Below, one piece after another: positions 36,190 to 44,588 of a stretch of DNA of 64,000 bases (positions are counted from its first letter, which is position 1; each line of letters starts with the position of its first letter). Below the pieces are notes generated by a model, which did no database searches, was not told where the DNA came from, and saw nothing but the letters and a program-made list of their open reading frames with translations. The position numbers and the translations under genes were made by a program. The stretch is from Rhizobiaceae bacterium (lineage in GTDB: Bacteria > Pseudomonadota > Alphaproteobacteria > Rhizobiales > Rhizobiaceae), in contig JARGOX010000002.1 in assembly GCA_029233925.1 (NCBI GenBank), positions 186,001 to 250,000 of the forward strand, written 5' to 3'.

Positions 36190-37422
36190 TCAATTCAATC
36201 CCTGCGGGTTGCCATCTGCATCTTGCGGCCTGCCAGTCAGTTGCGACTCGGCCAGATGCCATTCAAAAAGAACCTGTGCATCCGTTTCACCGGTTGCACC
36301 AAGACGCAGAGTTGCAAATGCATCTGCGTCCATGAGCCGGGACAGGGCCCAGACTGCAGCACCGCGAATGTCGGCACTGTCGTCTTGCAGGCAAGCCCTG
36401 CACGGCCCGATCAGCCCGGCGTCGGCTGAATTGCCACAGGCAATCAGCACATTTCGAATGAACCGGTCGCGTCCGATACGCTTGACGGGCGAACCGGAGA
36501 AGAGCGTGCGGAATGCCGGATCATCAAGACCCAGCAGATCGGCCAGCGCCGGCGCCTTGAGATCATCACGGGCCTGCAGCTTTGCCTCATGGGCCTGACG
36601 GGCAAATTTGTTCCAGGGACAGACCGCCAGACAATCATCACAGCCATAGATGCGATTGCCCATGGCCTGGCGAAATTCATGCGGCACCGGTCCCTTGTGT
36701 TCAATGGTCAGATAGGAAATGCAGCGACGCGCATCGACCTGATAGGGTGCTGGAAAGGCATTCGTCGGACAAATATCCAGACAGGCACGGCAGGAGCCGC
36801 AATTGTCCGTGGCCGGGACATCGGCAGGCAATTTATGCGTGGTGAATATGGATCCCAGAAACAGCCAGGAGCCGAACTCCCGGCTGACAAGATTGCTGTG
36901 TTTGCCCTGCCAGCCGATACCGGCCTTTGCGGCCAGAGGTTTTTCCATCACCGGCGCCGTATCGACGAAGACTTTGACATCGCTGCCGGTTCTGGCGGCA
37001 AAGCGTCCGGCGATGCCTTTCAGCCGGCCCTTGATCAAATCATGGTAATCGCGATTCTGTGCATAGACCGATATCGCGGCCTTGTCCCTGTGGCGCAGAA
37101 TTTCGAGCGGATCGCAGTCGGGACCATAGTTCATCCCGAGCATCAGGATCGATTGCACCTCAGGCCAAAGCACCCGCGGATCACTGCGCCGCTCAGCGGT
37201 CTGCGCCAGCCAGTCCATGGACGCATGGTGGCCTGCTGCAATATAGGCGTTGAGGGCGGGCACAGTCTGTTCAGCTATGGCGTCCGGCGCCACCACCCGT
37301 GCAACATCGAACCCGGCAGCCAGAGCTTCGGCCACCAGAAAGGCCTTGAACGTCTCGGCTTTTTCCGCAGATGCGAGATCCAGGGGTGCGGGTTTTGACG
37401 GTTGCATCGGTGCCGCAGGCAT
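36190..37422 (-). CDS. queG: Epoxyqueuosine reductase QueG
   Basis: Cobalamin- and Fe-S-dependent enzyme for the last step of queuosine synthesis in tRNA (epoxyqueuosine to queuosine), 410 residues. The N-terminal domain includes LMLGMNYGPD, YHDLIKGRLK and VDTAPVMEKPLAAKAGIGWQGKH (catalytic Asp in VDTAPVMEK). Two [4Fe-4S] clusters: CGSCRACLDICP (about 212-223) and CDDCLAVCPWN (about 268-278). A C-terminal HEAT-like part follows. It is 3 nt from the gst gene upstream; an ATG at codon 6 is an alternative start. Confidence 0.96.
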   Translation of the reverse strand: MPAAPMQPSKPAPLDLASAEKAETFKAFLVAEALAAGFDVARVVAPDAIAEQTVPALNAYIAAGHHASMDWLAQTAERRSDPRVLWPEVQSILMLGMNYGPDCDPLEILRHRDKAAISVYAQNRDYHDLIKGRLKGIAGRFAARTGSDVKVFVDTAPVMEKPLAAKAGIGWQGKHSNLVSREFGSWLFLGSIFTTHKLPADVPATDNCGSCRACLDICPTNAFPAPYQVDARRCISYLTIEHKGPVPHEFRQAMGNRIYGCDDCLAVCPWNKFARQAHEAKLQARDDLKAPALADLLGLDDPAFRTLFSGSPVKRIGRDRFIRNVLIACGNSADAGLIGPCRACLQDDSADIRGAAVWALSRLMDADAFATLRLGATGETDAQVLFEWHLAESQLTGRPQDADGNPQGLN

Positions 37423-37425
37423 CGC

Positions 37426-38118
37426 TCAAAAATCCAGATCCGCATAGTGCGGGACCGGCGTGATGATACGGATGCGGTCGCCCAGCAGCGGCCGCATGCA
37501 GGGGCGCGACTTGATGCGCTGGTACCAGGCCTTGGCACGGGGTGCTTCATGCCATTTGATTTCGCCGAGATAATCAAGCGACGACAGGGCGCCAACCGCA
37601 GCGAAATCCGCATAGGTCAAAGTCTGTCCGGCAAGCCAGTTCCGGTTGCCGGCGAGCCAGTCGAGATATTTCATATGCTGGCGAATATTGGCTCTGGCCG
37701 TGCGCAACGCCTTGGAATCGGGCTCACCGCCACCCTGTGCCTTGGGCATGATGAGCTTGAGCACCCGTTCACGCACCAGAAAACGCGTGACATCCTGCTC
37801 CAGCTTGACCAGAAACCAGTCCATCAACCGGCGCACTTCGGCGCGTTCAAGAGAATCATCCGGCAGCAAGCGGCGATCCCGTTTGAAAACCCCGTAGACT
37901 TCATCAATGAATTCGGCGATGGCACCGGCCCCGCACACGGCATGCAGGGAATCATCGACATAGACCGGCAGGCTCGCTGCGGGATTCATGGCAAGAAAAT
38001 CGCGGCGTTGTTCCCAGGGGCGTTCCTCCACCAGATCGGCCTCGAGTTCATACTCGTTGATGATCAACCGGACAAAGCGGGACGCAGAGGACATGGGATG
38101 ATGATAAAGGGTGGGCAT
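37426..38118 (-). CDS. Glutathione S-transferase family protein
   Basis: 230 residues. The N-terminal thioredoxin-like domain MPTLYHHPMSSASRFVRLII...ELEADLVEERPWEQRRDFLAMNPAASLPVYVDD (given here in fragments of the fold; NPAASLPVYVDD, about 46-57, holds the cis-Pro) is followed by an all-alpha C-terminal domain (about 85-225). Ser11/Ser12 is the probable glutathione-activating residue. The gene is divergent from uppP with a 135-nt promoter region and precedes queG. The substrate is not predictable. Confidence 0.9.
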   Translation of the reverse strand: MPTLYHHPMSSASRFVRLIINEYELEADLVEERPWEQRRDFLAMNPAASLPVYVDDSLHAVCGAGAIAEFIDEVYGVFKRDRRLLPDDSLERAEVRRLMDWFLVKLEQDVTRFLVRERVLKLIMPKAQGGGEPDSKALRTARANIRQHMKYLDWLAGNRNWLAGQTLTYADFAAVGALSSLDYLGEIKWHEAPRAKAWYQRIKSRPCMRPLLGDRIRIITPVPHYADLDF

Positions 38119-38253
38119 TCAAGTGGGTTCTTTCCCTGTGAGAACATCTGCGGGAATTCACTGGAAAATCCCGCTAGAAAAGCTATAGGGTTTCGCACGG
38201 AGTGAGACAAGCACGGCAACGGCCTGAATTTCAGGACAGAACAGGACTTTTTC

Positions 38254-39060
38254 ATGGCTGACCAGACGATCATCGGAGCATTGCTGCTCGGACTGCTTGA
38301 AGGTCTGACGGAATTCCTGCCCGTCTCGTCCACCGGACATCTGCTGCTCGCCGGTCATTTTCTCGGCTTCAAATCACCCGGCAACACATTTGAAGTGCTG
38401 ATTCAGCTGGGCGCCATTCTGGCCATCCTGACGGTGTATTTTTCCCGGCTTGTACAATTGGCGCGGCAATTGCCCACCAGTGCAAAGGCGCGGCGTTTCG
38501 TCTTTGCCGTTCTGCTGGCTTTTCTGCCGGCTGCGGTGATCGGAGTGCTGGCCCACGACTTCATCAAGACCGTGCTGTTTGAAGCGCCGATGATGATCTG
38601 CATTGTGCTGATTGCCGGCGGTTTCGTGCTGATGGCGGTTGACCGGCTCAAGCGCCCGCCGCGCTATACCGATATCATGGACTACCCGCCATCGCTGGCC
38701 TTTCGCATCGGGCTGATCCAGTGTCTTGCGATGATCCCGGGAACATCGCGCTCGGGCGCCACCATTGCAGGCGCCCTGCTGATGGGAGCGGACAAAAGAT
38801 CGGCTGCGGAATTTTCGTTTTTTCTGGCGATGCCGACCATGTCCGGCGCCTTTGCCTATGATCTCTACAAGAATTACGACAAGCTTTCGCTTGATGATGT
38901 TTCGATGATCGCCATCGGCTTCATTGCGGCTTTCATTTCGGGAGTTTTCGTGGTGCGCCACCTGCTCGATTTTGTCTCGCGTCATGGCTTCACGGTGTTT
39001 GTCTGGTGGCGGATCATTGTCGGAACAGCGGGCCTCATCGGCCTTTTCTTCTGGCCTTGA
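38254..39060 (+). CDS. uppP: Undecaprenyl-diphosphatase UppP (BacA)
   Basis: Integral membrane phosphatase of 268 residues that recycles the C55 lipid carrier for peptidoglycan and other envelope polymers. The hallmark motifs are [19 protein letters not shown] (about 15-33) and [17 protein letters not shown] (about 160-176), both lining the active site, including the motif-1 Glu, the PVSSTGH Ser/His and the Arg in TSRSG. About eight hydrophobic segments are visible. hyuA-like 39070 starts 9 nt later and may be co-transcribed. Confidence 0.97.
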   Translation: MADQTIIGALLLGLLEGLTEFLPVSSTGHLLLAGHFLGFKSPGNTFEVLIQLGAILAILTVYFSRLVQLARQLPTSAKARRFVFAVLLAFLPAAVIGVLAHDFIKTVLFEAPMMICIVLIAGGFVLMAVDRLKRPPRYTDIMDYPPSLAFRIGLIQCLAMIPGTSRSGATIAGALLMGADKRSAAEFSFFLAMPTMSGAFAYDLYKNYDKLSLDDVSMIAIGFIAAFISGVFVVRHLLDFVSRHGFTVFVWWRIIVGTAGLIGLFFWP

Positions 39061-39069
39061 GGCGCGATC

Positions 39070-41064
39070 ATGTTTCTGGGCATTGATACGGGTGGAACCT
39101 ACACGGATGCGGTTGTCTTCAGCCCGGCCAGCGGGGTCATTGCGAAATCAAAGGCCCTGACAACCCGCCATGACCTGAGCATCGGCATCAGCCAGGCCGT
39201 TTCCAGCGTTCTTGATCAGGCCGCAGCCGATCCTTCCGCCATACAGCTTGTGTCCCTGTCAACGACGCTCGCCACCAATGCACTGGTCGAGGGTCAGGGC
39301 GGGCGCGCAGCACTGATCATGATCGGCTTTGAACAACAGGACCTGCAACGCAACGGGCTTTTTGAGGCGCTGGGCCAGGACCCGGTGATCTTCCTGCCCG
39401 GTGGACATGATGTCTATGGCAAGGAAAAGCCCCTCGACATGGGCCCGCTGGAAGCGGCGATCGGCACGCTGGGCTCACAGGTCGCGGCCTTTGCCATTGC
39501 CGGCTATTTTGCGGTGCGCAATCCGGCGCATGAGATCCAGGTGCGTGATTTCCTGCGCCGCCATACACAATTGCCTGTGACCTGCAGCCACGAACTTTCC
39601 TCCAGGCTCGGCGGCCCGCGCCGGGCGCTGACGACATTGCTCAATGCCAGGCTTGTTGCCATGATCGACCGGCTGATCGGCGCGACGGAGGATCATCTCG
39701 CCAAATGTCAGATCACCGCACCGCTGATGGTGGTGCGTGGTGATGGCGCCCTGATCGCCTCACAGGTTGCCCGCACCAAACCCATCGAAACGATCCTTTC
39801 GGGACCGGCGGCAAGCCTCGTGGGCGCCCGTTACCTGACCGGTCTCGACAATGGCGTCGTGTCGGATATCGGCGGCACGACAACCGACGTTGCCCTGTTG
39901 CAGGACGGCCTTCCCATGCTGGACCCGGACGGCGCCGTGGTCGGCGGCTATCGCACCATGGTCGAGGCGGTTGCCATGCGGACCTTCGGTCTTGGCGGCG
40001 ATTCCGAGGTGCATGTCAATGAACTGGGACTGGTGACACGTCTGCGGCTTGGGCCGCGCCGGCTGATGCCGCTGAGTCTCGCGGCCCATATCGACCCGGC
40101 GCCGGTTCTCGAGGCGCTGACGCGCCAGATCAATGCCGGTCAACCGGGCCGGCTGGACGGGCGACTGGCCTGCCTGACCGGTATCCCCGAGCGGTTTGCT
40201 TCCGGCCTGCAGGCGCAGGAAAAAGCCCTCTATGACCGGCTGACACGACAATTCGTTCCGCTGGACCAATTGCTCAGCGCCACGCCGCAACGCGCCACGC
40301 TGGATCGGCTGGTGGCCCGCGGACTGGTTCATATCGCCGGGTTCACCCCATCCGACGCCATGCACGTGCTTGGCCGGCAAAGCAACTGGAACAGCGAGGC
40401 CGCCCGCATGGGTGCTGCGCTGATGGCCCGACGGAAAAACGGATCGGGCAAACCGGTCGCATCCAGCATCGAGCAGCTTGCCGACCTGACGGTCGCGCGG
40501 CTGACGCGACAATCGTGCGAAATCATCCTTTCAGCCTGTCTGGCTGACGAGGGGGAGAGCGCAATTGATCCGCAAAACTCCCGCACGGTCGACCGGGCGC
40601 TTTCCGGTGACCAGGGCATTGTGCGCTTTTCCCTGACGCTTGACCGGCCACTGGTCGGGCTTGGCGCATCGGCCAATTGCTACTACCCGGCGATTGCCCG
40701 CATGTTGTCAGCGCAAAGCGTTATCCCCGAGCATGCGGATGTGGCCAATGCCATCGGCGCCGTTGTCGGACATGTGCGCACCACCAGCACGATCATCGTC
40801 TCGCAGCCGGAAGAAGGCGTGTATGTGGCCATTGGAACGGCCCTGACCGGCCAGGAACGTTTTGACAGCGAAGAGGCGGCGATGCAGCGTGGCCGCGCCA
40901 TTGCGCAGGCTGCCGCCCTCGCCGACGCCGTGGCCGCCGGCGCTGCCGAACCGGCGATCCGTCTGCAGGAAGAGATCAATGCGCCACAGGTGGATGGCAG
41001 GCGGCAGATGATCGAAGCACGCATCATTGCCACTGCATCCGGGCGACCGCGTATTGCGGGGTAA
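39070..41064 (+). CDS. Hydantoinase/oxoprolinase family protein (HyuA-like)
   Basis: 664 residues. It begins MFLGIDTGGTYTDAVVF, the ATP-binding strand of the hydantoinase A/oxoprolinase N-terminal domain, and contains SLSTTLATNALVEGQGG (about 58-74) and VSDIGGTTTDVALLQDG (about 263-279), the second phosphate-binding strand. Such proteins hydrolyse cyclic amides with ATP, generally with a HyuB partner. No HyuB gene is next to it, so it may act alone (some family members do) or with a subunit encoded elsewhere. GATCATG precedes with only a weak ribosome site. Confidence 0.88.
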   Translation: MFLGIDTGGTYTDAVVFSPASGVIAKSKALTTRHDLSIGISQAVSSVLDQAAADPSAIQLVSLSTTLATNALVEGQGGRAALIMIGFEQQDLQRNGLFEALGQDPVIFLPGGHDVYGKEKPLDMGPLEAAIGTLGSQVAAFAIAGYFAVRNPAHEIQVRDFLRRHTQLPVTCSHELSSRLGGPRRALTTLLNARLVAMIDRLIGATEDHLAKCQITAPLMVVRGDGALIASQVARTKPIETILSGPAASLVGARYLTGLDNGVVSDIGGTTTDVALLQDGLPMLDPDGAVVGGYRTMVEAVAMRTFGLGGDSEVHVNELGLVTRLRLGPRRLMPLSLAAHIDPAPVLEALTRQINAGQPGRLDGRLACLTGIPERFASGLQAQEKALYDRLTRQFVPLDQLLSATPQRATLDRLVARGLVHIAGFTPSDAMHVLGRQSNWNSEAARMGAALMARRKNGSGKPVASSIEQLADLTVARLTRQSCEIILSACLADEGESAIDPQNSRTVDRALSGDQGIVRFSLTLDRPLVGLGASANCYYPAIARMLSAQSVIPEHADVANAIGAVVGHVRTTSTIIVSQPEEGVYVAIGTALTGQERFDSEEAAMQRGRAIAQAAALADAVAAGAAEPAIRLQEEINAPQVDGRRQMIEARIIATASGRPRIAG

Positions 41065-41458
41065 GGAGATAAGACCGGAAAATGCCAGGCTTTCCTATTC
41101 GGGGGAGGATCTGGCTTTCTTTGATTTCGCCAGTTTTGCGCAAAGTGCGTATTGGGAGGACGTGACCCTTTTGGCCCTGAGGAGACCTTAGACATGGCGT
41201 CGAATGCTGCGGTTGCAGCCGGTATTTCCGTCATTCGCCGCACCTGAAAGAATATACTTTGTGTGAATTCAAAGCGTGCAGGGCATACGCATGCCACATG
41301 CTCCGTCGGGGTATACAGCTTGTCGAAGGGGGCATCTGCGTACCAAATATCGGCAGACGAAAGGCGTGGCACGCTATTGTCCATCTTTTCTTGTGGCAGC
41401 TCCGCGCATCGAACGCTATGCTCTCAATAAATGGATGGGCAATGGAGACCGATGGCGA
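41065..41458. other. Intergenic region, left flank of the DUF262/HEPN insertion
   Basis: 394 nt without a convincing gene. An in-frame stretch ending at 41247 (FGPEETLDMASNAAVAAGIS then VIRRT and stop) reads like the end of a protein but lacks a beginning; it may be debris of a lost gene. The change to A/T-richer sequence happens near 41450. No inverted repeats or target duplications were recognised. Confidence 0.35.
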
Positions 41459-42565
41459 ATGACATTGATAGACGAGGTGCAAACCGCTCGGCAGGAAGTC
41501 ATTACGGACGGCTATGAAATGTCATTGGGAGAGGTCATAAATCTTTACAAGGATAAGGAGCTAGTCATCGACCCAGTGTTCCAACGCCTCTTTCGTTGGG
41601 ACGATCAGCGAAAAACGCGTTTTGTTGAGTCGCTTTTGCTTGGAATTCCTGTTCCTCCCATATTCGTTTTCCAAGATGAAGAGGGGGTTTGGGAATTAAT
41701 TGATGGCCTACAAAGGGTTTCTACGGTTTTGCAGCTTACCGGCGACCTTTTAGGAGAACGCGCCGATGAGCTGGGGGTCTTGGAACTCAACGGAACGCGC
41801 TTTCTGCCCAGCCTCAATGGCAAACGTTGGACTCCATCCAGTGAACAAGCTGGCGACGGTCTTGGAAGCAAGCTACAAATTGAAATCAAACGCGCTCGGA
41901 TAAGAGTTGAAATACTAAAATCTGAGAGCGCTGACTCAGCTAAGTACGAGCTCTTTCAGAGGCTAAACACCGGTGGGGTAGGCCTTTCTGAACAAGAGGT
42001 TCGAAATAGTATCGCAGTCTCACTTAACAGGGAATTTTATGATTGGCTGCTCGCTCTTTCAAAACTCCCAAGCTTCGTCTGCACAACCCGACAAACTGAC
42101 GCTGCGCTAGAAAAAGAAGCTGGGACAGAGCTAGCCCTTCGGTTTCTTGCCTTCCGTATGGTTCCTTACAGGAATGGAATGGATGTACACGAGTACCTTG
42201 ACGACGCTTTGTTCCAGCTTGCTTCCGATCAGACTTTAAACATGGTCGAAGAGGGTAGAATTTTTACCAAAACATTTGAAATTTTGGAAGCGGCCTTAGG
42301 AGATTCTGCGTTCCAAAGATGGAATGGCCAAGCTTTCACTGGAAAGTTTCTGATGTCACTTTTTGAGGTCGTAGCCACAGGCGTATCAAAGAACTTGCCC
42401 GCTCTTGAAGCTATGACGCCGGACGATAGAAATGCCTTGCTGAAAGCGAAAGCGCAGGGCTTGCCGGACGATCTCACTTTTTCACAGAACTCTGGTGCTG
42501 GTGTTCGTGGAACAACACGCCTTTCGAACCTCTTGCCTATTGCCGAAGGCCTTATGAGGCCGTGA
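41459..42565 (+). CDS. DUF262 domain protein (ParB/GmrSD-like), defence-associated
   Basis: 368 residues from the ATG at 41459 (MTLIDEVQTARQEV). The N-terminal DUF262 domain has the expected FQRLFRWDDQRKTRFVESLL and IDGLQRVSTVLQL; the DGLQR corresponds to the DGQQR motif of the ParB/Srx fold, which in GmrSD-type enzymes binds nucleotide. A helical part follows (about 130-350) with FQRLNTGGVGLSEQEVRNS. DUF262 proteins are common in anti-phage loci. The frame remains open 61 codons upstream, but coding character begins here. The A/T-rich codons differ from those of its neighbours. It is 9 nt upstream of the HEPN gene. Confidence 0.85.
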   Translation: MTLIDEVQTARQEVITDGYEMSLGEVINLYKDKELVIDPVFQRLFRWDDQRKTRFVESLLLGIPVPPIFVFQDEEGVWELIDGLQRVSTVLQLTGDLLGERADELGVLELNGTRFLPSLNGKRWTPSSEQAGDGLGSKLQIEIKRARIRVEILKSESADSAKYELFQRLNTGGVGLSEQEVRNSIAVSLNREFYDWLLALSKLPSFVCTTRQTDAALEKEAGTELALRFLAFRMVPYRNGMDVHEYLDDALFQLASDQTLNMVEEGRIFTKTFEILEAALGDSAFQRWNGQAFTGKFLMSLFEVVATGVSKNLPALEAMTPDDRNALLKAKAQGLPDDLTFSQNSGAGVRGTTRLSNLLPIAEGLMRP

Positions 42566-42574
42566 GGGCGTGCT

Positions 42575-43222
42575 GTGAGTAATAAAGTCAGGACACTAAA
42601 TGAGATGCAGGATGCGCTAGATCAAGAGATGGGCTGGCGCATAAAAGAAATTGGTGTTTTCAAGGTAGGTGCGGGCACAAATGGCCCTCAGCGCAAGCCC
42701 TTCATCCGAGCCGGTGTCGCTCTACTTTATGCGCATTGGGAAGGCTTCATAAAGAACTCTTCTGAGATTTATCTCAGCTATGTCGAAAGCAGAGCATTGC
42801 CATATCGCGAACTCAAGTCCTGCTTCGCGGTCTTTGGCTTGAAAGGGAAGATCAATACGCTTGTCGAAGGCCGGAAATCGCTGGCTAACGTTGAAGCAAT
42901 GGATTTTATATTTTCGCAGATGGATGAAACAGCAAAGCTTCAAATCAGTGCCGCGGTAAAAACTGAGTCTAATCTGACATCCACGGTCTTTAACAATATT
43001 GCCTTGTCTTTAGACATCAAAACATCTCCGTATGAAACCAAGTTCCACCTGATTGATTCCAGTTTGGTCGACAGACGAAATAAGATTGCTCATGGTGAAT
43101 TCCTCGACATCAAAGGAAGCGATTTTTCGACTTTGGTAGACGAGATGCTCGGCTTAATGCGGCTGTTCAAAACTGACATCGAAAATGCGGCAACACTCGA
43201 AAGCTACAAGCGCACGGCTTAA
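42575..43222 (+). CDS. HEPN-domain protein (MAE_28990/MAE_18760-like nuclease)
   Basis: 215 residues from a GTG at 42575, with GAGGG 7 nt upstream. The segment RRNKIAHGE (about 166-174) is the Rx4H motif that forms the RNase site of HEPN proteins; FIRAGVALLYAHWEGFIKNS (about 46-65) is the typical N-terminal helix of the MAE_28990/RiboL-PSP-HEPN group. The gene directly follows the DUF262 gene and has the same base composition. I infer an abortive-infection RNase controlled by, or acting with, the DUF262 protein; this function is inferred from family and context only. Confidence 0.82.
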   Translation: MSNKVRTLNEMQDALDQEMGWRIKEIGVFKVGAGTNGPQRKPFIRAGVALLYAHWEGFIKNSSEIYLSYVESRALPYRELKSCFAVFGLKGKINTLVEGRKSLANVEAMDFIFSQMDETAKLQISAAVKTESNLTSTVFNNIALSLDIKTSPYETKFHLIDSSLVDRRNKIAHGEFLDIKGSDFSTLVDEMLGLMRLFKTDIENAATLESYKRTA

Positions 43223-43672
43223 CTGCAAACGGGCGGTGTTTCTAGGGTTCTTTTCCAGCATGTCGAAAGGTTAAGAATAAGTTCTGTGTCGTGTTTTTTT
43301 GATCAACGCTCACGTTAACGCGCGAGCAGTTGAGTGTCTGCCTACTGCATTGTAGCGATTTTCATCGCCTGTTGCAGCGAAAGACCGCTTCCCGCCCTGT
43401 ATTGACCTTCACTCCCTGCGCAACGTACGGCAGTTTTCAGGATTAAGTTGAGGCCCGCAAACGTATAGATAGGCGGCTTAAAGCAGTCGTTGATCGAGAC
43501 GGTACCCAATGACGGCTTCGGGCCGAAAGGGCCACTGAACCCAGTGCGCACTTGCGGCACAAAGCCAAAGAAATCAAAGAAAACCCGCTTTAAACGCTGC
43601 AGCGTGGCATTTTTGATCTTATTTCCATACCCAACGACCGCGTATTGCCCGCAAGGTGGTGGCAGAGGCGCT
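43223..43672. other. Intergenic region, right flank of the DUF262/HEPN insertion
   Basis: 450 nt. No clear gene. A T-run (43294-43300) lies after the HEPN gene without a strong hairpin. A minus-strand frame (43342-43725) overlaps the marC end and has no recognised domain. It may be old mobile-element or boundary sequence. Confidence 0.35.
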
Positions 43673-44368
43673 CTACCCGAGCGTTGCACCTTTGACCAGT
43701 CCGGGCAGGTGGATCGACAGCGCATGGACTGTGCCCTGGATCACCATTTCCACGGCGACGGCCGCCAGGATGATGGCCATGATCTTGGTCATGGCATTGA
43801 TGAAACTGTCGCCCAGAAATTTCGAGATCGTTTCGGCAAACAGCAGGCCCAGCCAGACCAGAAAACACATGCCAATAACGACAGGCAGCAGGGTCGCCAC
43901 CTCTCCCTTGTCGCCGATCTGCTGTGTGAAGAGGATGACTGCGGCAATCACACCGGGGCCGACGATCATCGGTATGGTCAGGGGGACAATGGCGATGCTT
44001 CTTGTTTCCGATCCGTCCGCGCTGGACCCTTGCGCATTGGGCGCCGCAGAATTTGCTTTGGGGGAAACCGGATCTTTCAGCATGGAAAGCGCTACGCCGA
44101 GAACGATGATACCTCCGGCGATCTGAAAAGCGGCGACATTGACGCCGAAAAGGGCGAGGAACTCCTCGCCAATGAGCAATGCAACAATGGCGACAACCAC
44201 ACTGGTGATGCCCACGGTATGCGCCGTTTTCCGGCGCTCGGCCGGCGTGAAGCCCTTCGTCATGCTCAGGAACACCGGTACGCCGTACAGCGGGTTCAGC
44301 AAGGCAAACAAGGCAATGAAGAATTTGAGCAGCAAAGCGCCGTCGAAGACGCCGAGAACCTGGGTCAT
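43673..44368 (-). CDS. MarC-family integral membrane protein
   Basis: 231-residue membrane protein of the MarC/NAAT family (UPF0056), with about six transmembrane segments. The start MTQVLGVFDGALLLKFFIAL is followed by FALLNPLYGVPVFLSMTKG, a family hallmark (N-P-x-G-x-x-P). A central hydrophilic insert rich in Ser, Ala and Asp (about 100-122) precedes IVPLTIPMIVGPGVIAAVI. The biochemical role of MarC proteins remains unclear; early ties to multiple antibiotic resistance were not borne out. It is divergent from malate synthase. Confidence 0.93.
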   Translation of the reverse strand: MTQVLGVFDGALLLKFFIALFALLNPLYGVPVFLSMTKGFTPAERRKTAHTVGITSVVVAIVALLIGEEFLALFGVNVAAFQIAGGIIVLGVALSMLKDPVSPKANSAAPNAQGSSADGSETRSIAIVPLTIPMIVGPGVIAAVILFTQQIGDKGEVATLLPVVIGMCFLVWLGLLFAETISKFLGDSFINAMTKIMAIILAAVAVEMVIQGTVHALSIHLPGLVKGATLG

Positions 44369-44486
44369 ATCAATTCCTCTTTTCAGATCCGCCGACCTTT
44401 GGCCGGTTTCCCCTTGATGCCCTATTGTGCGCGCGTTGAATGAACGAGCCGTTACGGTGGCCCCAGAGGTTTACGGTCATCATTCT

Positions 44487-44499
44487 TTCCATTTTGGAA
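44487..44499. promoter_or_regulatory. Palindrome upstream of malate synthase
   Basis: TTCCA and TGGAA around TTT, 90 nt upstream of the glcB start in the A/T-rich marC-glcB region. A TTGACA at 44526-44531 follows and could be a -35 box. A repressor or activator site is possible; none is identified. Confidence 0.35.
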
Positions 44500-44588
44500 T
44501 AAATCTTTCTTACCTTTGATAAATTGACAATAAATCCCGGAACATGAGATGACACGCGCAATCCAGCTGGCATCCCAAGGAGCGCAAA

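Noticed and set aside
43342-43725. 127-codon minus-strand frame between HEPN and marC
   Set aside because: No recognised domain, no good ribosome site, and it overlaps the marC end in another frame. It is possible but not supported.
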